Below are positions 46,597 through 56,006 of a stretch of 64,000 nucleotides of DNA, one piece after another. Position numbers and translations under genes: made by a program. The stretch spans positions 434,001 to 498,000 of the forward strand of contig NZ_BMWZ01000004.1 of NCBI RefSeq assembly GCF_014651495.1, in the 5' to 3' direction. Source of the stretch: Algibacter mikhailovii. Its GTDB lineage: Bacteria; Bacteroidota; Bacteroidia; Flavobacteriales; Flavobacteriaceae. The stretch's first letter is position 1. Each line of letters begins with the position of its first letter. The notes under the pieces are model-generated. The model worked only from the letters and a program-made list of their open reading frames with translations, had not been told where the DNA came from and did not search any database.

Positions 46597-48723
46597 TTAT
46601 TCCTTATCTAGAACACTCAGAGCCAATCGGATTTTAAAATAATCTAATTCCTCATTAAAATAATCAAAATAGGGTCGTAAGGCTTTTGGTGCTTTTAATT
46701 TCGCCTTGGCCTTTTTTACAGCATCCACCTCTCCTTTTGAAACAAAATCATAAATATCTATAGCTTTTCCTGAGCTATATAATTTAGCCATATGTGAGTA
46801 AATGGTTGTTATTGACAATTTGCGTTCCACAGAAATATCTTCAATGGACAATCCGGATTTATATAACTCATACGTCTGTAAATGGGTTGCTGTCTTTTTA
46901 TACTTATTTACTTTAGACCCCATAAAATCCATAACCTCAGCAATAAAAGCCTCACCATATACCTCTAATTTCCGCTGGCCAACCCCACTAATAGTTAATA
47001 AATCAGCGGCACTCATGGGTCGTTCGCGCTCAATCTCTTTTAAAGTGGCATCACTAAACACCAAATAAGCGGGGATGTCTTCCTCTAAAGCCAATTCATA
47101 TCGCAATTGACGAAGCCGTTCAAACAAACCTTTAGCTGTTTTTTTTGCTGATTTTGATTTGGTTTTGCGTTTAGTACGTTCTTTTATAGTAGGCTGAATT
47201 ATATGGACAGGTTTGGCTAAAAACACTTTAGCTCCTTGAAACAATACTGTTTTTGAAAATTCAGTCAATCGTAACGCATTATGCTTATGAAACGCTATTT
47301 CACAAAACCCTTGATTTATAAGCTGAATGGTTAAATGTTGCCAATCTCGATATGAGATATCTTTTCCAATACCAAAAGTTTTTAAAGTATTATATCCTTT
47401 TTCTAAAACAACAGCATTTTGGGATCCTCGAAGCACATCAATAATCATCCCAATAGCTTCTGATTCCTTAAGTCTATAAATGGCTGATAATATTTTTTGA
47501 GCTAGAATAGTTCCGTCAAAAATTTCTGGTGGATTTTTGCAAACATCACAATTCCCGCAATTCTCGGCAAGCAACTCCCCAAAATAACTAAGTAAAATTT
47601 TTCGCCGGCATGTTGTGGCTTCGGTAAATTGTTTCATGCGATCCAATTTCGCTATTTGAATAGCTTCATTAGAAGCGCCATTTGCAAAATTTCGCAGCTG
47701 AATTACATCAGCATAACTATGAAATAATAGCGCCTTTGCCTTTAGTCCATCACGCCCTGCCCGGCCAATTTCTTGATAATAACCTTCAATATTTTTAGGC
47801 ATATTATAATGAATCACCCAACGTACATTAGACTTATCTATACCCATCCCAAAGGCGATTGTTGCGCATACAATTTTAGTACGATCATTAACAAACGCTT
47901 CCTGTACTTTTGTTCGGTTTTCAAAACTCAAACCAGCATGATAAGCCTTAGCAGAAATACCTTTAGCTATTAATTTTTTTGATAATTGCTCTGTTGTTTT
48001 TCGGCTTAAACAATAAACAATACCTGATTTTTCAGGATTTTGTTTTATAAATTTTGTTATTTGTGACACTCTATCTTCTGCAGGGCGGACTTCCAATTCA
48101 ATGTTACTTCTATCAAATGAAGACATAAATTGTTTGGCGTGCCTAATACGCAATTGCTGTGCAATATCGCCTCGAGTTGCCCTATCGGCGGTAGCTGTTA
48201 ATGCAATAAAAGGTGTATTGGGTAATACTCTTTTTAAAAAACCTAGTTGTTGGTAAGAGGGTCTAAAGTCATGTCCCCATGAAGATATACAATGTGCTTC
48301 GTCAATGGCAATGCAACTGATGTACTTTTCATTTAAAATATTTTGCAATGCCGGCAAACTTTCTGGAGCCACATAAAGCAATTTTATTTCAGAGGCAATA
48401 ACCCGTGCTTCAATACGAGACTGTTCGTCCTGACTTTGACTGCTATTAAAATAAGAGGCCGATATGCCATTGGCATTGAGTCCGTCCACTTGGTCCTTCA
48501 TCAGTGCTATTAATGGGGAAAGAACCAAGGTAACACCTTGAAACATTAAGGCTGGTAATTGAAAACATATGGATTTCCCACCACCTGTTGGCATGATGAC
48601 CAAACAGTCTTTTTTTCTTAGAACGGTTTCAACAATGTCTTGCTGATTTTCCCGAAAACTATCATAACCGAAATACCTTTTTAGATTAGAATATAAAGCA
48701 TCTTGAGTATTTGTGGCTTGCAT
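46597..48723 (-). CDS. recQ: ATP-dependent DNA helicase RecQ
   Basis: A 708-residue helicase: Walker A MPTGGGKS, DEAH box in AIDEAHCISSWGHDF, the RecQ helicase C domain with GRAGRDG, a zinc-binding cysteine set (CRRKILLSYFGE, then CGNCDVC), a winged-helix RQC domain and an HRDC domain (about 525-600), followed by a further helix-turn-helix region. It unwinds recombination intermediates. Bacteroidota often carry more than one RecQ; this is the full-length HRDC type. Confidence 0.93.
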   Translation of the reverse strand: MQATNTQDALYSNLKRYFGYDSFRENQQDIVETVLRKKDCLVIMPTGGGKSICFQLPALMFQGVTLVLSPLIALMKDQVDGLNANGISASYFNSSQSQDEQSRIEARVIASEIKLLYVAPESLPALQNILNEKYISCIAIDEAHCISSWGHDFRPSYQQLGFLKRVLPNTPFIALTATADRATRGDIAQQLRIRHAKQFMSSFDRSNIELEVRPAEDRVSQITKFIKQNPEKSGIVYCLSRKTTEQLSKKLIAKGISAKAYHAGLSFENRTKVQEAFVNDRTKIVCATIAFGMGIDKSNVRWVIHYNMPKNIEGYYQEIGRAGRDGLKAKALLFHSYADVIQLRNFANGASNEAIQIAKLDRMKQFTEATTCRRKILLSYFGELLAENCGNCDVCKNPPEIFDGTILAQKILSAIYRLKESEAIGMIIDVLRGSQNAVVLEKGYNTLKTFGIGKDISYRDWQHLTIQLINQGFCEIAFHKHNALRLTEFSKTVLFQGAKVFLAKPVHIIQPTIKERTKRKTKSKSAKKTAKGLFERLRQLRYELALEEDIPAYLVFSDATLKEIERERPMSAADLLTISGVGQRKLEVYGEAFIAEVMDFMGSKVNKYKKTATHLQTYELYKSGLSIEDISVERKLSITTIYSHMAKLYSSGKAIDIYDFVSKGEVDAVKKAKAKLKAPKALRPYFDYFNEELDYFKIRLALSVLDKE

Positions 48724-48757
48724 TTAGCTAGAAATAAAAAAACTTGGTAACAACTAA

Positions 48758-49555
48758 TTACCACTCACGTTTTTTATTCAACTCTTCAAGCGCTTCCAGA
48801 TCCTTCCGCGATATGACCTTTAGAAATGACGGATGTTGTTCAATGGCATACTCTATCCTTTTAACAATATCATCTGTGGTTTCATTATCATAATCAATTT
48901 GTAAAGGTTCTTTTATTTCAAAAGTCTGTAGTATATTCTTCTTCTTAATACGTAAGCCTTTTTTATCAAAAGAACGACGAAACCCATCAATAACAATAGG
49001 TACTACAATAGGTTTATAGCGTTTTATAATATGTGCTGTTCCTTTTCTAATAGGCTTAAACGGCGTAGTAGTCCCTTGAGGGAAAGTGATCACCCAACCA
49101 TCATCAAGTGCTCTTCCTATATTAGATATATCACTCATTTTCACTTGTCGGTTCACATCCTGTCCTTCTGATCGCCATGTTCTTTCAATACTAATAGACC
49201 CCATATAAGCTAATATCTTTGGCAATAGGCCAGCTTTCATGGTTTCTTTTGCCGCAACATAATATATATTCAACTTTGGATTCCATATATATCCAATATT
49301 TTTAATCGAGTCTACACGTCCACTTAAACTAGCATTAAAGACATGGAACATTGAAACCACATCAGCAAAATAGGTTTGATGATTGGAAATAAACAACACA
49401 TTGGTATCTGGTAAACCCTTAAGAATTTCAGAACCCTCAATTTGAAGTTCATTAAACCCTCTAAACCGTCTATGGGTTAATAGACCAAACACTCTAATGA
49501 GCCACTTTTTTAAAAAAAGTATATGTCCGAATGGATTTTTTTTAAACAATCCCAT
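48758..49555 (-). CDS. 1-acyl-glycerol-3-phosphate acyltransferase-like protein
   Basis: A 265-residue PlsC-family protein. The acyltransferase signature is ISNHQTYFAD, where the His-Asp spacing is five residues rather than the usual four (H-x4-D). The second motif is FPQGTTTPF, where the family normally has FPEGTRS. A positively charged tail follows. It probably esterifies a glycerophospholipid or ornithine lipid at the membrane; the altered motifs make the substrate uncertain. Confidence 0.82.
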   Translation of the reverse strand: MGLFKKNPFGHILFLKKWLIRVFGLLTHRRFRGFNELQIEGSEILKGLPDTNVLFISNHQTYFADVVSMFHVFNASLSGRVDSIKNIGYIWNPKLNIYYVAAKETMKAGLLPKILAYMGSISIERTWRSEGQDVNRQVKMSDISNIGRALDDGWVITFPQGTTTPFKPIRKGTAHIIKRYKPIVVPIVIDGFRRSFDKKGLRIKKKNILQTFEIKEPLQIDYDNETTDDIVKRIEYAIEQHPSFLKVISRKDLEALEELNKKREW

Positions 49556-49606
49556 AAATCACGCATCAAATTGGTTAGTTAGCCACAAAGGTAATAAATC
49601 TGTCAA

Positions 49607-50248
49607 CTACACAAATTGTTTTAGCAGGTCTTTAATCTCACTAAGCATCATCGCTGTTGCTCCCCAGACCACATGACCGTTTAATGCAAATGCAGGCACC
49701 TCAATTTCAACACCATAAGAGGTATTTACTTTTTTTGATATTAAAACGGCATCATTCAAAAAATCATCAATATTAACCTCAATAAGGTCCTCAACTTCAT
49801 TTTCCTGCTTCACAAACTCTGGTTTTATCTTTGTAATTCCTAAATAGGGCTGCACATTAAAGTTACTTGGAGGAATAAATACTTGCGATAACCTCTTAAT
49901 TACCTCAATATCCTCTACTTTAACACCCACTTCTTCAAAAGTCTCTCTTAGTGCGGCCGCTTTCAATGAAGCATCCCCAGCTTCTAATTTACCTCCGGGG
50001 AAGGCAACTTGAGCAGAATGCACACCTTTATAGGTTTTTCTTAATATTAAAACGAATTTTGTTTCATTGCTATTGTCGGGATAAAAGAGGGCTAAAACTC
50101 CGGCTTGTTTAGCATTTTTAATGGCCTCATTTTGCTGCATTAAGGCTGCTCTTCTAGGAGGGGGCACCATTTTAAAGTGTGATGCCACTGCTGGTAGCTC
50201 TATATTTTTTATTTTTGATAGCGATTGTAAAAAATTATCAAAATTCAT
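49607..50248 (-). CDS. CoA pyrophosphatase-type Nudix hydrolase
   Basis: A 213-residue Nudix enzyme with the full Nudix box (G-x5-E-x7-R-E-x2-E-E-x-G) in GGKLEAGDASLKAAALRETF and following. The upstream CoAse motif is R-K-T-Y-K-G-V-H-S-A-Q-V-A-F-P-G-G. It hydrolyses CoA or its esters to 4'-phosphopantetheine and 3',5'-ADP. Its ATG is 2 nt from the ATG of the divergent cyclophilin gene, so its promoter must lie inside that gene. Confidence 0.9.
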   Translation of the reverse strand: MNFDNFLQSLSKIKNIELPAVASHFKMVPPPRRAALMQQNEAIKNAKQAGVLALFYPDNSNETKFVLILRKTYKGVHSAQVAFPGGKLEAGDASLKAAALRETFEEVGVKVEDIEVIKRLSQVFIPPSNFNVQPYLGITKIKPEFVKQENEVEDLIEVNIDDFLNDAVLISKKVNTSYGVEIEVPAFALNGHVVWGATAMMLSEIKDLLKQFV

Positions 50249-50250
50249 TT

Positions 50251-50955
50251 ATGAAAATTATAATTAGTTTTTGCTTACTTATTCTTGTTCTAAGCTGTGA
50301 AGATAAACAAACCAAAAAGAAAACTTCAAATATAACCGAAGCTGCCAAACCTGTGAAAAAATTAGTAAAAGAAGATAAAAATGGTAGCCCTGAACGTGAA
50401 TTCCCAAAACTAAATTCCAAAAGCGCTATGGATTTTTTCTTGGAATATGATAAACATCATAAAGAAAATACGGTGCGCTTAACCACAGATTTTGGAGACA
50501 TTGATATTTTTCTTTTTAATGAAACAAGATTCCACCGTTCTAATTTTATATGGCTAACAAAACAAAAATATTTTGATGGCACTCAATTTTATCGCGTAAT
50601 TGATAACTTCATGGTCCAGGCAGGAAATAGTGATGATAGAATAACCGCTAGAAAACGTGCACATATTGGTAAATACTTGCTTCCTGCTGATACTAAAAGA
50701 GGTTTTAAACATGACCGCGGTGTAGTATCTATGCCTAGTAGTGAAATTGACAACCCGCATAAATTAGCCTCTCCCTATGAATTTTTTATAGTCCAGCAAA
50801 AGGGTGGCGCACACTTTTTAGATGGTGACTACACCATTTTTGGCAGGGTTATAAAAGGCATGGATGTTGTTGATAAAATAGCCGCTGTGGATACCGATGA
50901 CGGTGATTGGCCCATGAAAAATGTTTTTATTAGAAAAGCTGTCATCCTAAAATAG
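50251..50955 (+). CDS. Cyclophilin-type peptidyl-prolyl isomerase lipoprotein
   Basis: A 234-residue protein from the ATG at 50251, where a lipoprotein signal begins (LILVLSC, lipobox Cys); the frame is open upstream to 50179, but that part overlaps the divergent gene. The cyclophilin domain spans about residues 65-230 (FHRSNFIWLTKQKYFDGTQFYRVIDNFMVQAG, then DGDYTIFGRV). It would catalyse prolyl isomerisation in the periplasm, anchored to a membrane. Confidence 0.88.
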   Translation: MKIIISFCLLILVLSCEDKQTKKKTSNITEAAKPVKKLVKEDKNGSPEREFPKLNSKSAMDFFLEYDKHHKENTVRLTTDFGDIDIFLFNETRFHRSNFIWLTKQKYFDGTQFYRVIDNFMVQAGNSDDRITARKRAHIGKYLLPADTKRGFKHDRGVVSMPSSEIDNPHKLASPYEFFIVQQKGGAHFLDGDYTIFGRVIKGMDVVDKIAAVDTDDGDWPMKNVFIRKAVILK

Positions 50956-50961
50956 GCACTT

Positions 50962-51564
50962 CTATCTTGAATAAATATTGGGTAAAGCTATTTTAAATTT
51001 TACCGCTAATAATCTAACCACAATTACCACAATACCGGCAATAATAAACACGATATCATTTTGAATTGGAAAATTACTTAATAAGAAATACGTAATACCC
51101 CCAAGTATGCATGCCGTGGCGTAAATCTCTTTCCTAAAGATAACTGGAATTTCATTACATAAAATATCACGAATAACCCCACCAAACGTAGCTGTTATAG
51201 TACCTAATGCAATGCAAATTACAGGATGCAGACCTGCAATAATTCCTTTTTCAATACCTACTACAGTATATAAGCCTATACCAATAGTATCAAAAAGAAA
51301 TAATGAGGTTCGTAAATAGTTTATTTTTCTCCTAAAAACAATTGCAAAAAAAGCTGCCCCTAAAACAACATAAGTATAGGTCATGTCTTTCATCCAACTT
51401 ACAGGTGTTTCTCCAATAAGCAAATCGCGCAAAGTTCCCCCTCCAACAGCTGTCACAAAAGCAATAATAAGCACCCCAAATAAGTCCATCCTCTTGTTAA
51501 AGGCCACTAAAACACCGGATATTGCAAAAGCAATGGTTCCCAAAATATCTAGACTGTAAAACAT
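50962..51564 (-). CDS. TRIC-family cation channel (YicG/UPF0126)
   Basis: A 200-residue membrane protein with two internal repeats of three helices. The glycine-rich signatures GGGTLRDLLIGE and FGGVIRDILCNE are those of TRIC/UPF0126 proteins. Homologues form trimeric potassium-permeable channels. It converges on the cyclophilin gene with 6 nt between stops. Transcribed alone. Confidence 0.9.
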   Translation of the reverse strand: MFYSLDILGTIAFAISGVLVAFNKRMDLFGVLIIAFVTAVGGGTLRDLLIGETPVSWMKDMTYTYVVLGAAFFAIVFRRKINYLRTSLFLFDTIGIGLYTVVGIEKGIIAGLHPVICIALGTITATFGGVIRDILCNEIPVIFRKEIYATACILGGITYFLLSNFPIQNDIVFIIAGIVVIVVRLLAVKFKIALPNIYSR

Positions 51565-51835
51565 GTTATAGATTTTAATGATTTGATGGATTCTATTTAC
51601 TGCAATCTTTCATTTAACTTCATGAAATTACACACTTTAAATATGAACATTTAAAAAGGTAATTTTATTCAGGGTTTTAATATTAATATTCCCGCTTCGC
51701 ACTCTATTTCAAGCCTTGGTCCTTCGTCTTTCTATTGCATCTATATTTAAAACCAATGGCAATTTAGTAAACAATCACTTATAAACTAAAAACAAGGTCT
51801 CATTATAAATTGCTAAACAAAACTAATTTAGCTCA

Positions 51836-51928
51836 AAAAAAAAGTCCTTCAATAAACATTGAACGACTTTTTTTGTACTAACCAAACTAACTAAACTAAA
51901 TATAAAAACAAGTAACTACTCTTGCTTT
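51836..51928 (-). ncRNA. Candidate small RNA divergent from oxyR
   Basis: A minus-strand transcript from about 51928 to about 51836 (around 93 nt) is suggested by the -7 box TAATTTTG at 51934-51941 and the hairpin plus U9 run at 51835-51867. No -33 TTTG is visible at the usual spacing. No known family is recognised. The hairpin could instead terminate read-through from either side. Confidence 0.3.
51844..51867. terminator. Orphan bidirectional terminator
   Basis: The arms gtccttcaat (51844-51853) and attgaacgac (51858-51867) pair with one mismatch around a 4-nt loop, flanked by A9 and T7. It lies about 280 nt from the TRIC start and 145 nt from the oxyR start, in a region where no coding gene ends. 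Confidence 0.75.
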
Positions 51929-52012
51929 CACCACAAAATTAACTTATAATAATTATGTTTTTTAATAAGTTTAATTGATAGTTTTTATATTTTTATAGCC
52001 TAAACTTATAAC

Positions 52013-52951
52013 ATGACGATTACGCAACTATATTATGTTCTGGCAGTAGCCGAAAACCAAAACTTTACTAAGGCTGCTGAAAAATGCTTTGTTACTCAAC
52101 CTACGCTAAGTATGCAAATTCAGAAACTAGAAGACCAGTTGGATGTTCAAATTTTTGATAGAAGTAAAAAGCCCATTGAACTTACTGAAGTAGGGAAAAA
52201 AATTGTTAACCAAGCTAGAAATATTGTAAATGAATCTTACAGAATTCAAGATATTGTAGATCAACAAAAAGGTTTTATTGGTGGGGAGTTTAAGTTAGGC
52301 ATTATTCCAACCATAATGCCCACATTATTACCTATGTTTCTAAAAACATTCATAAAAAAGCATCCAAAAGTTAAGCTAAAAATTGAAGAATTAACCACCG
52401 AAGAAATTATAGCCAGACTAAAGGATGGTCATTTAGATGCAGCTATAGCTGCCACACCTTTAGAAGATGAGAATATTAAAGAGCGTGTGCTTTATTTTGA
52501 ACCTTTTGTGAGTTATACGCCAGAAGGCCATCGTTTACATAGTAATAAAAAAATTGATGTTTCTGAATTAGATATAAACGACATGTTACTTCTTGAAGAT
52601 GGTCATTGCTTTAGAGATGGTGTAATCAATTTATGTAAAGCGTTTAAAAACCATTCTGATGATCAGTTTCAATTAGAAAGCGGTAGTATTGAAACGCTCA
52701 TAAGATTATCTAACGAAGGCTTAGGTATGACTTTACTTCCTTACCTGCATACTTTAGAAATACATGAAAAAGAGAAGAAAAATTTACATTATTTCAATGA
52801 GCCTTCGCCAGCAAGGGAAGTCAGTATTATATACCATAAAAGCGAATTAAAAATGCAAATTATTGAAGCACTTCAAGATGTAATAGCTGGAATTATTCGC
52901 GGCGCTATTGCTTTTCAAAATGTAAAAATCATTAGTCCACTCCCAAAATAG
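52013..52951 (+). CDS. oxyR: OxyR-type LysR regulator of peroxide response
   Basis: A 312-residue LysR-type protein: an N-terminal helix-turn-helix (MTITQLYYVLAVAENQNFTKAAEKCFVTQPTLS, split across two helices) and a substrate domain in which LLEDGHCFRDGVINLC carries the two redox cysteines at the OxyR spacing (C-x8-C). Hydrogen peroxide forms a disulfide between them and switches the protein to activator. No catalase or peroxiredoxin gene lies in the window. It converges on the barrel gene with 2 nt between stops. Confidence 0.9.
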   Translation: MTITQLYYVLAVAENQNFTKAAEKCFVTQPTLSMQIQKLEDQLDVQIFDRSKKPIELTEVGKKIVNQARNIVNESYRIQDIVDQQKGFIGGEFKLGIIPTIMPTLLPMFLKTFIKKHPKVKLKIEELTTEEIIARLKDGHLDAAIAATPLEDENIKERVLYFEPFVSYTPEGHRLHSNKKIDVSELDINDMLLLEDGHCFRDGVINLCKAFKNHSDDQFQLESGSIETLIRLSNEGLGMTLLPYLHTLEIHEKEKKNLHYFNEPSPAREVSIIYHKSELKMQIIEALQDVIAGIIRGAIAFQNVKIISPLPK

Positions 52952-52953
52952 TC

Positions 52954-53946
52954 TTACAAGGTTAAATTCAAATAAATTGAGACTTTATTCTTAGCTTTCA
53001 CATTATCACCAAATAAACTTTGTTTTAATGGAAAGGTATAGTTCGCGCCTACCGTAAATCTATTAAACACAACTTCTGAACCAATGGCTCCACTATAACT
53101 TTCTCCACTTGTATCAGGTAGTGTTTCTCCAAACTGTTCAATAGCATTGTAGAAATCTCCTGAGACACCTAAAAAAGGCATAATTATGTGCGTAGTTTTA
53201 GGGAAGGAATAATAAACATTTGAAGCAAAACTAAACTGATTACCAAAACGATAGTCATTTTTATTAGCCGTTTTAAGATAGTATGTAGTGGTGGTATTCA
53301 CTCCAATTTTACTGCCACTATAACCATGATTTAAAGAAAAAATACCATCTAAACTTCCTGTTCCTAACTGAAATCCTGGATTAACGCGGTCTGTAAGTGC
53401 TTCCTCAAACTCACCAGTGGGCAGTTTTGCACCAATTCCAATTTGGATCCTGTGGCCTGAAGGTACTTTATCCATGCTAAAATTAATTTCACCTGCTTCT
53501 TGTTTCTTATAGAATGTAAACTGATACCACCCAATAACATTCATATCCCCAATGCCATTAATATGTTCAACCCGGTCTTCAAAGGTGCGATATAAATCTT
53601 GATACGGCATAATGCTACTTACATAAATCTCTTCTGTAATAGGCACCCGTCCCCAAATTTGATAGGTATTGAACTGCTCTTTACTTATTGGTGAATTTTC
53701 AAAAATCCCGTCTTTTGACTCGTAATTCTGATAAATATACCTTAAACCCACAAAATTTGAATTCTTGAGTGATCCAAATCCAAAACTCCCAGCGCTTGTT
53801 GAACAGCCACAAAGATCACATGTAGGTTCAAACAAACTATGTGTGTGACTTTCATTGCAACATGTTTTAGCCTCCATTATAAGAGGTAAAAGTGCAAACA
53901 CCAAACTAAAACAAATTCCTCTAAAACTCTGCAAACCTCTTATCAT
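52954..53946 (-). CDS. Outer membrane beta-barrel protein with a cysteine-rich N-terminus
   Basis: A 330-residue protein with a signal peptide (to about residue 26), then a metal-ligand-like segment with CC, two His and C-D-L-C-G-C before residue 50. The remaining 280 residues alternate as transporter-type barrel strands (GIGAKLPTGEF, FNRFTVGANYTFPL). The frame starts inside the end of the di-haem enzyme gene (26-nt overlap), so they are co-transcribed. The inferred role is metal, probably copper, passage or sensing at the outer membrane. Confidence 0.75.
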   Translation of the reverse strand: MIRGLQSFRGICFSLVFALLPLIMEAKTCCNESHTHSLFEPTCDLCGCSTSAGSFGFGSLKNSNFVGLRYIYQNYESKDGIFENSPISKEQFNTYQIWGRVPITEEIYVSSIMPYQDLYRTFEDRVEHINGIGDMNVIGWYQFTFYKKQEAGEINFSMDKVPSGHRIQIGIGAKLPTGEFEEALTDRVNPGFQLGTGSLDGIFSLNHGYSGSKIGVNTTTTYYLKTANKNDYRFGNQFSFASNVYYSFPKTTHIIMPFLGVSGDFYNAIEQFGETLPDTSGESYSGAIGSEVVFNRFTVGANYTFPLKQSLFGDNVKAKNKVSIYLNLTL

Positions 53947-54976
53947 TTAAAAATTCGTAATCTGTTAATGTTCTTAAAAAAACAATGATAGCTTCCTTTT
54001 CTTTATTCTGTAAATCAATCCCTAATGAACCATCTGGCTTCTTTAAACGTTCGTCTACTTCCCCGCCATTTTCTACCATACCTTCTGAATAAAAATCGAG
54101 TACAGCTTCTAAAGTACCAAAGCGTCCGTCATGCATATAAGGAAAAGACATTTCTATATTTCTTAAACTAGGCACTCTAAACTTATAAAAATCTGCCTCA
54201 TATCCAGAAACGCGTTGTCTTCCTTGTTCTTCAATATGTTTTGGATTGTATGGAATTCCATTATTTCTATAACTTTGATCTGAAAATAAATCGGTACTAT
54301 GACAAGAGGCACATTTTTCAGTAAAAGCTATGAGCCCTTCTTCTTCCAGACTCGTAAAAGAAGCACCATCTTCTTGCCGCATGACCTTATCATATTTTGA
54401 ATTGGAAGACACCATCATAACCATAAATTGAGATAGAGCTTTCAACATACGTTCGGAATTTATTTCTGCTGTACCAAAAGCATTTTCAAAAAGTTTGGCG
54501 TATTCTGGCATACTTTCAAGCTTATCTAAAACTGACGGAATGGTTTCATTCATTTCAACCTCGGCTGTAATAGGAATGATTGGTTGTAAATCTAAATGAA
54601 TGGCTGCGCCATCCCAGGTGAACTCATCAAAGTATGCTAAGTTTTGAATGGGTTGCGTATTTCTAAAACCTTCCAATCCGTTTTCTCCATGACTAATAGT
54701 ATGTCCGTGGTGTGTAAAAGCTGAAGCCTGTTCATGACAGAAGCCACACGATATGATCCCACTAGAGGATAAATTACCCTCATAAAACAACTTTTTACCA
54801 AGTTCAAATCCAGCATCTGTTGGTGTATTGGCTTTCAAATCATACTTTATTTCAGGAAAATTAGAAGGTTGATCCACTTCTAAAAAGAAAGGACCGGCAA
54901 TATATGCTTCATTTCCATCATTAGAGCAAGACCACAATACAAACCCAAAGACTATAATTAATATTGTTTTTTTCAT
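53921..54976 (-). CDS. Di-haem cytochrome c peroxidase/MauG-family lipoprotein (MbnH-like)
   Basis: A 351-residue protein from the ATG at 54976, which starts a lipoprotein signal (FVLWSC); the frame is open 13 codons upstream. Two haem c sites are present, CGFCH in the first third and CASCH in the second half, plus the FRVPSLRNIEMSFPYMHDGRF block of the CcpA/MauG family. The partner gene upstream is MbnP-like, 57 nt away. In known MbnP/MbnH pairs the di-haem enzyme oxidises a Trp of MbnP to kynurenine. A role as plain peroxidase cannot be excluded. Confidence 0.85.
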   Translation of the reverse strand: MKKTILIIVFGFVLWSCSNDGNEAYIAGPFFLEVDQPSNFPEIKYDLKANTPTDAGFELGKKLFYEGNLSSSGIISCGFCHEQASAFTHHGHTISHGENGLEGFRNTQPIQNLAYFDEFTWDGAAIHLDLQPIIPITAEVEMNETIPSVLDKLESMPEYAKLFENAFGTAEINSERMLKALSQFMVMMVSSNSKYDKVMRQEDGASFTSLEEEGLIAFTEKCASCHSTDLFSDQSYRNNGIPYNPKHIEEQGRQRVSGYEADFYKFRVPSLRNIEMSFPYMHDGRFGTLEAVLDFYSEGMVENGGEVDERLKKPDGSLGIDLQNKEKEAIIVFLRTLTDYEFLNDKRFAEF

Positions 54977-55033
54977 AATAATTAAATTAGCTTGACTGAA
55001 TAGATACCCAATCAAGCTAATTTTATAATGTTA

Positions 55034-55816
55034 TTAATTATGTATGTGATGTACCGTAAACATAGCACTAATATTTGTGGCTATTTGAGGTGATTTCACA
55101 GCATCAACATGAATCTGAGGCGCATCATCTAGCTTAAATACTGTAGTTCCCATAAGCGTATTAGACAGATCTGCAACGATATGTATAATAGGCGACATAT
55201 TGGTTCTTACGCGAGCGGTATTGGCGAAACTCATGCTAACTTCCTTGTAGTTATCTAATGAGGAACCATGACTTCCCATGTGATAAGCGAATGCTGTTTC
55301 AGTGGTTGTTGTAGCGGACGTATATAAGCCCTCAAAAACAAAAAACTTATAACCAGCTTGCCATGACCACATCATGCCCGCCTCTTGCGCTTTAATTAAA
55401 AAGTCACCCTGACCATTAGCACCTTCTAAATACTTAGCTTGATCTACACCCAAGCCATAAGTGATTTTCGTATAATTTGCCGCTGGTACATCAGATAATT
55501 CAATCATCTGAGAATCTTCATTAGACTCGTCTATAATGAAGTATGATTCATTTTTAGGAACTACATAAACATTACCATCTTCATCCTCTAGCTTAATATT
55601 ACTTATGATATATTTTACTTTTGATATTTTAATTTTTTCTGTTCCTGAGGCATTATATGAACTTGAACCGAGTAACAAATCTGAATCTTGATAAGCATTG
55701 TCAAACTCTATCAATATTGTTCCTGTTCCAGTAATAGTTTCACCAGAATCATCTGATGAGCATGATATGATTGAAATAGCCAGCATGACTAAACATGCTA
55801 ATGTTTTAATTTTCAT
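55034..55816 (-). CDS. MbnP-like copper-binding lipoprotein
   Basis: A 260-residue lipoprotein (lipobox Cys19). It has the MbnP family pattern: W150 and W152 in GMMWSWQAGYKFF, the FAYHMGSHG segment at about 176-184, and a His-rich end (VHHIHN). In the Methylosinus family member one Trp is converted to kynurenine and the protein binds copper. It is first in an apparent operon with the di-haem enzyme and the cysteine-rich barrel protein. Copper binding here is inferred from family and context. Confidence 0.8.
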   Translation of the reverse strand: MKIKTLACLVMLAISIISCSSDDSGETITGTGTILIEFDNAYQDSDLLLGSSSYNASGTEKIKISKVKYIISNIKLEDEDGNVYVVPKNESYFIIDESNEDSQMIELSDVPAANYTKITYGLGVDQAKYLEGANGQGDFLIKAQEAGMMWSWQAGYKFFVFEGLYTSATTTTETAFAYHMGSHGSSLDNYKEVSMSFANTARVRTNMSPIIHIVADLSNTLMGTTVFKLDDAPQIHVDAVKSPQIATNISAMFTVHHIHN

Positions 55817-56006
55817 TAGTTAAATTTTAAAATAAATGAGCTTTTTAGGCCTGCACTGTATAGCCCTAATAGGTTTAAGGGTATCCCACAAAACAAGCTA
55901 AGCTTTTAATTATAAGCCGTTTTTGATCAATAGGATAAGGCATACCAAATCATTCCATGACCATGGTACACATAAACTTGCGTAAATATCAAGTTGTATT
56001 TTAAAA

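Larger units (their letters stand above)
51565..52012. other. Intergenic region between the TRIC and oxyR genes
   Basis: 448 nt without a coding frame. It holds a strong hairpin terminator (51844-51867) that does not follow any gene, a consensus -7 box on the minus strand at 51934-51941 and another (TAGTTTTG) at 51818-51825. The rest is AT-rich and shows nothing I can name. Confidence 0.6.
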
